This document shows positions 25,739-35,471 of a DNA stretch of 64,000 nt, piece by piece. Positions within the stretch are counted from its first letter, which is position 1, and every line of letters starts with the position of its first letter. Both the position numbers and the translations under genes were made by a program. The stretch comes from Hyphomicrobiaceae bacterium (GTDB taxonomy: Bacteria > Pseudomonadota > Alphaproteobacteria > Rhizobiales > Hyphomicrobiaceae), in the NCBI GenBank assembly GCA_022842785.1, contig JALHOW010000001.1, forward strand, positions 868,001-932,000, read 5' to 3'. The notes below the pieces were generated by a model that had not been told where the DNA came from, ran no database searches, and saw only the letters and a program-made list of their open reading frames with translations.

Positions 25739-25889
25739 CAGGGGCTTCCTCGATCAATACAGGCGCCGTTCTGCTCGCTGCGGCACTTCGTGGCACTGCC
25801 CTGCACCGGACGGCACGGGGAGACTGCTCGCACTATACAGGTGAACCACCCACAGTGTCACACGGGCGAACCCGCTGCTCCATTACCGA

Positions 25890-26639
25890 TCAGCCCGGAT
25901 CCATACCCATTTCGCGGATTGCCGGCGCGGCCCCTGGCGCAGTGAGAAATGCGAGCAAAGCGGCCGCAGCCTCGGGGACAGCTTGCGGATGAAGGCCGAT
26001 CGCGTACACCGTCAGGACCTGAATATCGGATGGGAGCGGTCCGAGATAGACAATCCCCGTCCTCTTAAAGAGCTCACTCACCTGCTGAAAGCCGAGATCC
26101 GCCTCGCCGCGCGCCAGCAGATCGCTAATCTGCGTGCCTGAGGGTGGCTGCTTGACCCGGTCTTTGATCTCATCGGAGATGCCCATCTTCCGGATCATCT
26201 CGGCAACATGAAAGCCGCTCGGCCCTGAAGAGTAGGCGATCGATTTGGCGGCGAGGATTGCGCGCTTCACGCCTGCGCCCGAGGAGATATCGGGTTTGTC
26301 GATGCCAGTGCGAAGGGCGACGCCGACGCCTGACTTGGCGAAGTCTTTTCTGCTTCCGGCGGCCAGCTTCCCGTCGGCGATGAGTTTGTCGATGTTCGCA
26401 CTTCCGATGATGACGATATCGACCGCTTCGCCCTTCGCGACGCGCTGCGCCGCAGCTTCAGTACCGGCCCATGTCAGCGTGACCTTGTGCCCAGTCGATT
26501 GCTCGAAGCGCGCCGCGAGATCGGTGACTGCCTCTTTGACGGCATTTGCGCTAAGCACCTTGATTTCGGCGCCTTGGCCCTTGCTCAGAGAGAATGCGGA
26601 AAGGAAAAGGGCAGCCAGAAAGACGAGCACGCCATGCAT
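25890..26639 (-). CDS. Orphan periplasmic substrate-binding protein, ModA-like
   Basis: A 249-residue exported protein with a signal peptide (MHGVLVFLAALFLSAFSLSKGQGA) and a type-II solute-binding fold resembling molybdate-binding ModA: IKVLSANAVKEAV at the N-terminus, FEQSTGHKVTLTWAGT, VDIVIIGSANIDKL, and YSSGPSGFHVAEMIRKMGI. No permease or ATPase gene accompanies it, so it may scavenge a ligand for a transporter elsewhere or have a sensing role; the ligand is not predictable. The start at 26639 has GGAGAG upstream; a longer frame would run into hemB. Confidence 0.75.
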   Translation of the reverse strand: MHGVLVFLAALFLSAFSLSKGQGAEIKVLSANAVKEAVTDLAARFEQSTGHKVTLTWAGTEAAAQRVAKGEAVDIVIIGSANIDKLIADGKLAAGSRKDFAKSGVGVALRTGIDKPDISSGAGVKRAILAAKSIAYSSGPSGFHVAEMIRKMGISDEIKDRVKQPPSGTQISDLLARGEADLGFQQVSELFKRTGIVYLGPLPSDIQVLTVYAIGLHPQAVPEAAAALLAFLTAPGAAPAIREMGMDPG

Positions 26640-26715
26640 TACTCTCTCCGTAGGCTGGAGTGCCGGAACACTCCAATCTAGCGGTAGGGTCAGCCAGCAG
26701 GCAAGCTCATCCGGA

Positions 26716-27858
<1,143 letters not shown>

Positions 27859-27964
27859 TCATTCTTATTCTACGCTTCGACGCCCCGCTGTCCACGGCTC
27901 TCGCAAACGTGTCGCGCCCGCCCCCTTGCGCTGCAAAAAAGAGGGGCGTAGAAGACCGACTTTA

Positions 27965-28918
27965 ATGAACACCCAGGCACACGCGTCATTCTACTTCCCC
28001 GGGCGCCACCTCCTCACTTGCGAGGGTTTGAGCGCTCAAGAGATCAATTCGCTCCTCGATCTCGCCGACAGAGCCGCCGAAACTAGTCGACAGGTTAACA
28101 AGAAGCGCGACGTCCTTCGCGGGCGCACGCTCATCAACCTGTTCTTCGAGGTCTCGACGCGCACGCAGGCGTCATTCGAGCTAGCGGGCAAGCGCCTCGG
28201 CGCCGACGTCATGAATATGCACGTCGCGACGTCTTCGGTGCAGAAAGGCGAATCGCTGATCGACACAGCGATGACGCTCAACGCCATGCGCCCCGACCTG
28301 CTCGTCGTGCGCCACCACGCGGCCGGCGCCGTCGAGCTCCTCGCACAGAAGGTGGACTGCTCGGTCATCAATGCAGGCGACGGCGCGCACGAGCATCCGA
28401 CTCAGGCCCTCCTCGATGCGCTGACCATCCGCCGCGCCAAGGGGCGTATCGCGGGCCTGACGGTCGCCATCTGCGGCGACATCCTGCATTCGAGAGTCGC
28501 GCGCTCGAACATTCACGTGCTCAACGCCATGGGCGCGCGGGTCCGGCTCATCGCGCCCTCGACGCTGCTGCCGCCCGGCATCGAGCGCCTCGGCGCCGAG
28601 GTCTACACGGATATGTGGAAAGGCCTCGAGGACTGCGACATCGTCATGATGCTGCGCCTCCAGCGCGAGCGCATGGAAGGCAACTACGTCCCCACCTCGC
28701 GCGAGTACTACCACTTCTTCGGGCTCGACCAGGAAAAGCTCGACTGCGCGAAGCCCGATGCGCTCATCATGCATCCGGGTCCGATGAATCGCGGCGTCGA
28801 GATCGCCTCGACGATCGCCGACCATTCTCGCAGTGTGATCCGCGAGCAGGTCGAGATGGGCGTTGCCGTACGCATGGCCGTGCTGGAAGCCCTGGCGCGC
28901 CATCTGCCGAACCATTGA
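27965..28918 (+). CDS. pyrB: Aspartate carbamoyltransferase catalytic subunit
   Basis: PyrB makes carbamoyl-aspartate, the first committed step of pyrimidine synthesis. The 317-residue chain has the carbamoyl-phosphate loop [13 protein letters not shown], the catalytic segment [18 protein letters not shown], and [15 protein letters not shown] with LRLQRERM further on. It starts with ATG at 27965. The next gene is a non-catalytic dihydroorotase (PyrC'); in bacteria with this pair, the PyrC' subunit is needed to assemble active PyrB dodecamers. Gap to pyrC' is 41 nt. Confidence 0.97.
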   Translation: MNTQAHASFYFPGRHLLTCEGLSAQEINSLLDLADRAAETSRQVNKKRDVLRGRTLINLFFEVSTRTQASFELAGKRLGADVMNMHVATSSVQKGESLIDTAMTLNAMRPDLLVVRHHAAGAVELLAQKVDCSVINAGDGAHEHPTQALLDALTIRRAKGRIAGLTVAICGDILHSRVARSNIHVLNAMGARVRLIAPSTLLPPGIERLGAEVYTDMWKGLEDCDIVMMLRLQRERMEGNYVPTSREYYHFFGLDQEKLDCAKPDALIMHPGPMNRGVEIASTIADHSRSVIREQVEMGVAVRMAVLEALARHLPNH

Positions 28919-28959
28919 GGTGCGCTTAGCGCGCCCACACCGCTAGACGAGGTACGAGC

Positions 28960-30297
28960 GTGAGGCCGCCAACTGGCAGGGACGGTACGAAAGTGAGCGC
29001 GGAAACCGCTGCAGGCACAGTATTCATCAATGCCCGCATCATCGACCCGGCATCGGGGCGCGACGAACCCGGCGGGCTGCTCGTCACGGATGGCGTGATC
29101 ACGGACGTCGGCGGACATCTGCGCCGCAATGCACCGGCTGGCGCGGCCGTCGTCGACTGCAACGGGCACATTCTGTGCCCCGGTCTCATCGACGCGCAGG
29201 TCTATACCGGCGATCCCGGTCAGGAGCACCGCGAAACCCTCAAAACCGCGAGCTTTGCTGCCGCGGCCGGGGGCGTCACGAGCATCGTGTGTATGCCGGA
29301 TACCGAGCCGGTTATCGACCAGGTGGCGCTGGTCGACTACGTACAGCGCCGCGCGCGCGAGCGGGCCGTGGTCCATGTCCATATCATCGCGGCGCTGACC
29401 AAGGGCCTCAAGGGCCAGGAGCTGGCTGAGATCGGGCTCCTGCAGCGCGCCGGTGCCGTGGCCTTTTCGAACGGCAAGTCCTCGATCGCGAATACCGGCG
29501 TCATGCGCAATGCGCTGAACTATTCGAAGGACTTCGGCGCGCTCATCATGCATCACACCGAGGATCCCTACCTCAGTGAAGGCGGTGCGATGAACTCGGG
29601 CGAGGTCTCGACCCGTCTCGGCCTCAAGGGCGTGAACAAGGCCGCCGAAGCCCTCGTTGTGGAGCGCGACGTGCGCCTCGTCGGCATGACGGGCGGTCGC
29701 TACCATGCCTCGACGATCTCGTGCGCGGAGAGCCTCGCAGTTGTACGCGGTGCCAAGGCGCGCGGGCTCCCCGTGAGCTGCGGTGTCTCGATCAATCACC
29801 TCACGCTCAACGAGAATGACATCGGCTCATATCGCACATTCTTCAAGGTGCGCCCGCCATTGCGCTCCGAGGAAGATCGCACCGCGATGGTGCGCGCGCT
29901 TGCCGCCGGCGATATCGACGTCGTCGTCTCGAGCCATGACCCGCAGGATGCCGACGTCAAGCGGCGCCCGTTCGCCGAGGCCGCCGACGGCGCCATCGGC
30001 CTCGAAACGCTGCTGGCTGCTGCGCTTCGCCTCTATCATGCGGACGAAATCGGGCTTCTGCCGCTGCTTCGCGCCATGACCATCAACCCCGCGAAGCTCC
30101 TGGGGCTCCCTGGCGGCCGCCTCGAAAAAGGTGCGCCGGCTGACCTGCTGCTGTTCGACCTCGGCCAACCCTGGGTCGTCGACCGGGAGCAGTTGCGCTC
30201 GCGCTCGAAGAACTCGCCGTTCGACGAGCAGAAGCTCCAGGGCCGTGTGCTCAAGACCATGGTTGCCGGGCGCATGGTCTATCAGTACGGTTCGTGA
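28960..30297 (+). CDS. pyrC': PyrC', dihydroorotase homologue lacking the metal-binding HxH
   Basis: An amidohydrolase-fold protein of the class I dihydroorotase group (445 residues). The usual DxHxH zinc site after the CPGLID motif is replaced: the sequence reads LIDAQVYTGDPGQEHRET, with Q-V-Y where H-x-H belongs, and the late TDHAPH motif is SSHDPQD. Such PyrC' proteins are structural partners of PyrB in pseudomonads and alphaproteobacteria, so this chain most likely assembles ATCase and does not hydrolyse dihydroorotate; a true pyrC should be elsewhere. GTG at 28960 and GTG at 28993 are both possible starts. plsY follows after 47 nt. Confidence 0.88.
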   Translation: MRPPTGRDGTKVSAETAAGTVFINARIIDPASGRDEPGGLLVTDGVITDVGGHLRRNAPAGAAVVDCNGHILCPGLIDAQVYTGDPGQEHRETLKTASFAAAAGGVTSIVCMPDTEPVIDQVALVDYVQRRARERAVVHVHIIAALTKGLKGQELAEIGLLQRAGAVAFSNGKSSIANTGVMRNALNYSKDFGALIMHHTEDPYLSEGGAMNSGEVSTRLGLKGVNKAAEALVVERDVRLVGMTGGRYHASTISCAESLAVVRGAKARGLPVSCGVSINHLTLNENDIGSYRTFFKVRPPLRSEEDRTAMVRALAAGDIDVVVSSHDPQDADVKRRPFAEAADGAIGLETLLAAALRLYHADEIGLLPLLRAMTINPAKLLGLPGGRLEKGAPADLLLFDLGQPWVVDREQLRSRSKNSPFDEQKLQGRVLKTMVAGRMVYQYGS

Positions 30298-30344
30298 CCG
30301 CCCTGCGCGCCTGAGCTGTTCTTCACCGACCGGACCTGCACGAG

Positions 30345-30995
30345 ATGTCTTCTTCCCTTCTTCTGCCCGCGCTGGCGGCGCTCGCGTTCGGCTATCTGCT
30401 GGGCTCCATTCCCTTTGGGCTGATCCTGACGCGTGCGGCAGGTCTCGGTGATGTGCGCGCAATCGGCTCGAAGAGCATCGGCGCGACCAATGTGCTCAGG
30501 ACGGGCAACAAGAAGATCGCGGCACTGACGCTGCTGCTCGACGCCCTCAAGGGAACGGCGGCCGTGTTGCTGGCCTCGGTGCTGGGTGCGTGGTTCGTCG
30601 CTGACGGGACGCCGGCATCACAAGGCTTGCTCACGGCGATGCTCATGCCGTGGATGGCGGGTCTCGGCGCCGTCGTCGGTCATCTGTTTCCAGTCTGGCT
30701 CGGCTTCAAAGGTGGCAAGGGCGTCGCGACGTACATCGGCGTGCTCATCGGCGCCTACTTCCCGGCAGCGCTCGTGTTCTGCGCCGCGTGGCTCGTCGTG
30801 GCGGCCGTCACGCGCTATTCGTCGCTCGCATCGCTCGTCGGCACATTCGTCGTCTTTCTCTATTTTACAGTCATCGGCGGCAATCTCATCGTCCCGATCG
30901 TCGCGATCATTTCAGCACTCATTTTTTGGAAGCACCGCGAGAACATCCGCCGGCTCGTCGCGGGGCAGGAGAGTCGTATTGGTGCCAAGGCCTGA
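30345..30995 (+). CDS. plsY: PlsY, acyl-phosphate glycerol-3-phosphate acyltransferase
   Basis: PlsY transfers an acyl group from acyl-phosphate to glycerol-3-phosphate, starting phospholipid synthesis. The 216-residue polytopic membrane protein has the family motifs [31 protein letters not shown] and [17 protein letters not shown], with about five membrane helices. Its end overlaps the dprA start by 14 nt, indicating coupled translation in the pyrB-pyrC'-plsY-dprA run. Confidence 0.95.
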   Translation: MSSSLLLPALAALAFGYLLGSIPFGLILTRAAGLGDVRAIGSKSIGATNVLRTGNKKIAALTLLLDALKGTAAVLLASVLGAWFVADGTPASQGLLTAMLMPWMAGLGAVVGHLFPVWLGFKGGKGVATYIGVLIGAYFPAALVFCAAWLVVAAVTRYSSLASLVGTFVVFLYFTVIGGNLIVPIVAIISALIFWKHRENIRRLVAGQESRIGAKA

Positions 30996-32163
30996 AGGAT
31001 CTTCCCGAGGACGCGCTGCGCCGCTTCCAATTGCCGAACTGGGTGAAGCAGAGCGACTTGCCTGCCTGCGCCTCATCCGCACCGAGAACGTCGGTCCGGT
31101 CACGTTTCGTGAACTGGTCAACCATTGTGGCGGCGCCGAGCGAGCGCTGAAGGCACTGCCGGATCTCGCGCATCGCGGCGGGCGGCGGCAGCCCGTGAAA
31201 ATCTATCCGCGCGACAAGGCCGAAGCGGAGCTCGACGCGGCACGCAAGATCGGCGCGCGTCCACTCTTCACGATCGAGCCCGGATATCCGGCCGTGCTGG
31301 TTCATGCGGGCGTGCCGCCGCCCCTGCTTTACGTGAAGGGCCGCACGGATCTCTTCGACATGCCGGCCGTCGCGATCGTCGGCGCGCGCAATGCCTCGGC
31401 GGCAGGCCGAACGATGGCAAGCCGTCTGGCAACAGCGCTCGGCGCCGCCGGTATGATAATCGTTTCGGGCCTCGCGCGCGGCATCGACGGCGCGGCACAT
31501 GAAGCGGCACTCAAGACGGGCACCGTCGCCGTGCTCGCGGGTGGCCTCGACCACATCTATCCGCCGGAGCATGAGAAGCTGCATGCGGATATCGCCGCGG
31601 AAGGCTGCCTCGTCAGCGAGCTTCCGCCGGGGTTCAAGGCACGCGGCAACGATTTCCCACGGCGCAATCGCATTGTTTCGGGGCTGGCGCTGGGCACCGT
31701 GGTTATCGAAGCCGCTCTGCGCTCGGGCTCGCTCATCACCGCGCGCCGCGCCGCCGACCAGGGGCGCGAAGTGTTTGCCGTACCCGGTCACCCGCTCGAT
31801 CCTCGCGCCGAGGGCACCAACATGCTCCTCAAGCAGGGAGCGACTTTAGTCACGTCGGCCGAAGATGTTCTCGAGTCGCTGCGACCTCAGATGGACCACA
31901 CGCCCCGCGGGATGGCGGCTGCATCGGTGGATCTGGGGCTCCATCCGGATGAGGACAGCGCGCCGCCGTCGTCATTGCCGTCCGACGCTGCCCAGCTCGT
32001 GGTGCTCCAGGCGCTTGGGCCGGCGCCTGTGTCCGTCGATGAACTGGCTCGCTCGACAGGCCTCGCAATTCGCGCGCTGAGGGGTGTACTCATCGAGCTG
32101 GCGCTTGCCGGGCGCATCGAACATCAGGGCGCTCAGCTCATTGCTCTCAAATCCAGCTTCTGA
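30982..32163 (+). CDS. dprA: DprA (Smf), DNA-processing protein
   Basis: DprA loads RecA on incoming single-stranded DNA in transformation. The 393-residue protein has an N-terminal SAM-like region, the Rossmann core ([87 protein letters not shown]) and a C-terminal winged-helix domain ([37 protein letters not shown]). The GTG at 30982 has GGAG 10 nt upstream and overlaps plsY; TTG at 30979 is the alternative. Together with comM at 49.7 kb this hints at DNA-uptake capability. Confidence 0.92.
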   Translation: MPRPEGSSRGRAAPLPIAELGEAERLACLRLIRTENVGPVTFRELVNHCGGAERALKALPDLAHRGGRRQPVKIYPRDKAEAELDAARKIGARPLFTIEPGYPAVLVHAGVPPPLLYVKGRTDLFDMPAVAIVGARNASAAGRTMASRLATALGAAGMIIVSGLARGIDGAAHEAALKTGTVAVLAGGLDHIYPPEHEKLHADIAAEGCLVSELPPGFKARGNDFPRRNRIVSGLALGTVVIEAALRSGSLITARRAADQGREVFAVPGHPLDPRAEGTNMLLKQGATLVTSAEDVLESLRPQMDHTPRGMAAASVDLGLHPDEDSAPPSSLPSDAAQLVVLQALGPAPVSVDELARSTGLAIRALRGVLIELALAGRIEHQGAQLIALKSSF

Positions 32164-32175
32164 ACGCCGGGCCGA

Positions 32176-32385
32176 TCACCGGCGCTGCGCCTGGATGATG
32201 GCCTCGCGGTAAGCAACGACGAGAACGCCGGCAAGCGTGGCGCAACCGAGGTTATCCGCGAGTTCCTTGAGCTCCAGCGTGAGATCGGCAAGATACTCGA
32301 GCTGATCGGACCGGGAGAGCTTATCGGCGCCCCCGAACTCATCCTCTTCTGCACCGCGCCTGCTGACGTGTGATGAGATAGTCAT
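32176..32385 (-). CDS. Conserved small cytoplasmic protein, unknown function
   Basis: A 69-residue soluble protein, antisense to dprA and stopping 12 bp after it. The conserved-looking part is DQLEYLADLTLELKELADNLGCATLAGVLVVAYREA, a two-helix segment that resembles small proteins found widely in Rhizobiales (recalled from general knowledge, not searched). AGGAGG precedes the ATG at 32385, which supports translation. Function unknown. Confidence 0.7.
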   Translation of the reverse strand: MTISSHVSRRGAEEDEFGGADKLSRSDQLEYLADLTLELKELADNLGCATLAGVLVVAYREAIIQAQRR

Positions 32386-32703
32386 GACGGCTGAATTCCT
32401 CCTCTCGGCAACTCCTGAAATATGGTTGCTTCGAGAATATTATGCAATCACTGGTTGCATGCCAATGCCGGCCACCTGACTTGTCCACATCGGGTTGTCG
32501 GTCCCCGAGCGAGCCGTATTCGCTCCATTAATTGATTGATAATACGAACTAAACTAGAGAGGCCGACGGATGGTGGCGCCCTGACGGTTTGACAGGCCCC
32601 GCGCCATAACCCATGTTCTCGCGCAATCACTGACCTGCGGTCGGCTGCGTGTGTGGGGACCGCAATGCGGCCCGCCAGGCGCCGAGAACGGCATTGGAAA
32701 CCA
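32386..32703. other. Divergent intergenic region upstream of topA
   Basis: About 320 bp between the small conserved gene and topA, AT-richer than the flanks in its middle part. It holds a dyad ATGCAA-tcactgg-TTGCAT (32442-32460) that could be an operator for the divergent small gene, and a candidate topA promoter at 32589-32617. No further gene is seen. Confidence 0.4.
32589..32617 (+). promoter_or_regulatory. Candidate sigma-70-type promoter for topA
   Basis: A perfect -35 hexamer TTGACA (32589-32594) is followed after 17 bp by CATGTT (32612-32617), a weak -10. Placement 87 bp before the topA ATG is reasonable. Consensus match only; no transcript data. Confidence 0.4.
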
Positions 32704-35451
32704 ATGAAAATCGTCATTGTCGAGTCGGCTGCCAAGGCCAAGGCCATCAACAAGTACCTTGGGTCGACTTTCAAGGTTATCGCCAGTTACGGCCACATCC
32801 GGGATCTCCCGTCCAAGGACGGCTCCGTCGAGCCGGACAAAGACTTCGAGATGCACTGGGACGTGGACGGCCGCGCCCAGAAAGTGGTGCGTGAGATCAC
32901 CGCAGCCGTCAAAGGTGCCGACAAGCTCATTCTGGCCACCGACCCCGATCGCGAGGGGGAGGCCATCTCCTGGCACATTCTAAAGGTGCTCGAGGAGAAG
33001 AAGGCGCTCAAGGGCATTCCCGTCGAGCGCGTGACGTTCAACGCGGTCACCAAGCAGTCCGTGCTCGATGCCATGAAGGCGCCGCGCGCCATCGATGCGC
33101 CGCTGGTCGAGGCTTATCTCGCACGCCGCGCCCTCGACTATCTCGTGGGCTTCACGCTTTCCCCTGTGCTCTGGCGCAAACTGCCGGGCTCGCGTTCGGC
33201 GGGCCGCGTTCAGTCGGTCGCCCTCCGCCTCGTCTGTGAGCGTGAGCGCGAGATCGAGGCCTTCAGGACCGACGAATACTGGACCATCGAAGCCCTGCTC
33301 GCGACGCAGAAGGGCGAGGAGGTTCGCGCGCGTCTCACGGCCGTTGCCGGCACCACGCTCAAGAAGCTCGACATCAAGGACGGCGCCTCAGCGAACGCGA
33401 TCAAGGCCGCCATCGAGGGCGGCGACTTCGTCATTACTTCCGTCGACAAGAAGGCGACGCGGCGCAATCCGGCGCCTCCCTTCACGACCTCGACGCTGCA
33501 GCAGGAAGCCTCGCGTAAACTCGGCTTCTCCGCCAAGCAGACGATGAACGTCGCCCAGCGCCTGTATGAAGGCGTGGACATCGGCGGCGAGACCGTCGGC
33601 CTCATCACGTACATGCGAACGGACGGCGTCCAGATCATTCCCGAGGCCATTGGGCCGATCCGCCGCTCCATCGAGGACACGCTCGGCAAACGCTACGTCG
33701 CGCCCTTCATCCGCGAGTACAAGACCAAGGCCAAGAATGCCCAGGAAGCGCACGAGGCCATCCGCCCGACGGACGTATCGCGCCGACCCGAGAATGTCGC
33801 GCGCTACGTCGAGCGCGATCAGGCACGCCTTTATGAACTGATCTGGAAGCGCGCGGTCGCGAGCCAGATGGCGTCTGCCGAGTTGGAGCAGACCACCGCT
33901 GAAATCGAGGTCAAGGGCCGCGACGGCAAAGTCTATGGCGTGCGTGCGACCGGCACCGTCGTGCTCTTCGATGGCTTTCTCAAGCTCTACGAGGAAGGCC
34001 GCGACGAGGAGGACGAGGAGAGCCGCCGCCTGCCGCCGCTCTCGCAGGGTGACCACCTCAAGGATCGCGGCGTCGACGCCAAGCAGCACTTCACCGAGCC
34101 GCCGCCACGCTACACGGAGGCGACGCTCGTCAAGAAGATGGAAGAGCTCGGCATTGGCCGCCCTTCGACGTATGCCTCGACGCTCGCCGTGCTCGAGGAT
34201 CGCGGCTATGTGAAGATCGACCGGAAGCGGCTCATCCCCGAGGACAAGGGCCGTCTCGTCACGGCCTTCCTCGAAGCCTTCTTCAAGCGCTATGTGGAAT
34301 ACGATTTCACGGCCAGCCTCGAAGAGAAGCTCGACCTCATCTCGGATCACCAGCTCGACTGGAAGGAAGTCCTGCGCGACTTCTGGAAGGAGTTCACGGG
34401 CGCGGTCGACGAGACCAAGGAGCTGCGCGTCAGCGATGTGCTCGAAGCGCTGAACGAGCTACTCGGTCCGCACATCTTCCCCGACAAGGGCGATGGTACG
34501 GATCCGCGCGCCTGCCCGAACTGCGGCGAGGGTCGTCTCTCGCTCAAGACGAGCAGGTTCGGCCCCTTCGTCGGCTGCTCGAACTACCCCGAGTGCCGCT
34601 TCACGCGCCAACTTGCCGACACCAACAAGAACGGTGATGAAGCGGCGAACCCCGATGGCAAGCTGCTCGGCTATGACCCCGATACGGGCCTCGCCGTGAC
34701 GCTGCGCACGGGCCGCTTCGGCGCATACGTACAGCTCGGTGAAGCCGACAAAGAAAAGAAGGACGACAAGCCGAAGCGCAGTTCGATCCCGAAGGGTGTC
34801 GACGCTGCCTCGGTCGATCTCGAGAAGGCACTACAGTTGCTGAGCCTCCCGCGTGAGGTCGGCGTGCATCCGGAGTCGGGAAAGCCGATCGTCGCGGGGC
34901 TCGGCCGCTATGGACCGTTCATCCTCCACGATGGCAAGTACGCCAACCTCGAATCCATGGAAGAGGTGTTCTCGGTCGGCATCAACCGTGCGGTGACGAT
35001 CCTCGCCGAGAAGGCCGCGGGCGGTAAGGGCCGCTTCCAACGGGCTGGACCGACGGTCCTCAAGGAACTCGGCGAGCATCCCGATGGCGGCGGGCCCATC
35101 AAAGTGCTGTCGGGCCGATACGGGCCGTACATCAACCAGGGCAAGATCAACGCGAACGTGCCCAAGGGCAAGGAGCCGACGACGGTAACCGTCGAAGAAG
35201 CCATTGCCCTTCTCGCCGAGCGCGCGGCCAAGGGCGGCGGCAAGCCGGCCAAGGGACGCAAGGCGCCGAAGAAGGCCGCCGCTGAGCCTTCAGAGAAAAA
35301 GCCCGCCAAGAAGGCGCCAGCAAAGAAAGCCCCTGCCAAAAAGACTCCGCCTAAGAAGGCAGCGGCCGCTTCATCGGAAAAGCCGGCAACAAAGGCTAAA
35401 CCGAAGACCGCAGCGAAAAGCCCACCGCGTCGTCGTGATGCTGCCGAATAA
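32704..35451 (+). CDS. topA: DNA topoisomerase I
   Basis: A type IA topoisomerase that relaxes negative supercoils. The ATG at 32704 opens the Toprim domain (KIVIVESAAKAKAINKYL; acidic DPDREGEA triad later), then GSRSAGRVQSVALRLV and the catalytic tyrosine in GLITYMRTDG. A four-Cys zinc ribbon (CPNCGEGRLSLKTSRFGPFVGC) is followed by further ribbon-like repeats of the TGRFGAYVQLG and LGRYGPFI type. The C-terminus is a lysine/alanine/proline tail (about 60 residues with AKKAPAKKAPAKK repeats), a histone-like DNA-binding extension common in alphaproteobacteria. rnr follows after 20 nt. Confidence 0.96.
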   Translation: MKIVIVESAAKAKAINKYLGSTFKVIASYGHIRDLPSKDGSVEPDKDFEMHWDVDGRAQKVVREITAAVKGADKLILATDPDREGEAISWHILKVLEEKKALKGIPVERVTFNAVTKQSVLDAMKAPRAIDAPLVEAYLARRALDYLVGFTLSPVLWRKLPGSRSAGRVQSVALRLVCEREREIEAFRTDEYWTIEALLATQKGEEVRARLTAVAGTTLKKLDIKDGASANAIKAAIEGGDFVITSVDKKATRRNPAPPFTTSTLQQEASRKLGFSAKQTMNVAQRLYEGVDIGGETVGLITYMRTDGVQIIPEAIGPIRRSIEDTLGKRYVAPFIREYKTKAKNAQEAHEAIRPTDVSRRPENVARYVERDQARLYELIWKRAVASQMASAELEQTTAEIEVKGRDGKVYGVRATGTVVLFDGFLKLYEEGRDEEDEESRRLPPLSQGDHLKDRGVDAKQHFTEPPPRYTEATLVKKMEELGIGRPSTYASTLAVLEDRGYVKIDRKRLIPEDKGRLVTAFLEAFFKRYVEYDFTASLEEKLDLISDHQLDWKEVLRDFWKEFTGAVDETKELRVSDVLEALNELLGPHIFPDKGDGTDPRACPNCGEGRLSLKTSRFGPFVGCSNYPECRFTRQLADTNKNGDEAANPDGKLLGYDPDTGLAVTLRTGRFGAYVQLGEADKEKKDDKPKRSSIPKGVDAASVDLEKALQLLSLPREVGVHPESGKPIVAGLGRYGPFILHDGKYANLESMEEVFSVGINRAVTILAEKAAGGKGRFQRAGPTVLKELGEHPDGGGPIKVLSGRYGPYINQGKINANVPKGKEPTTVTVEEAIALLAERAAKGGGKPAKGRKAPKKAAAEPSEKKPAKKAPAKKAPAKKTPPKKAAAASSEKPATKAKPKTAAKSPPRRRDAAE

Positions 35452-35471
35452 GGCCAACTGAAAGAGCGCGC

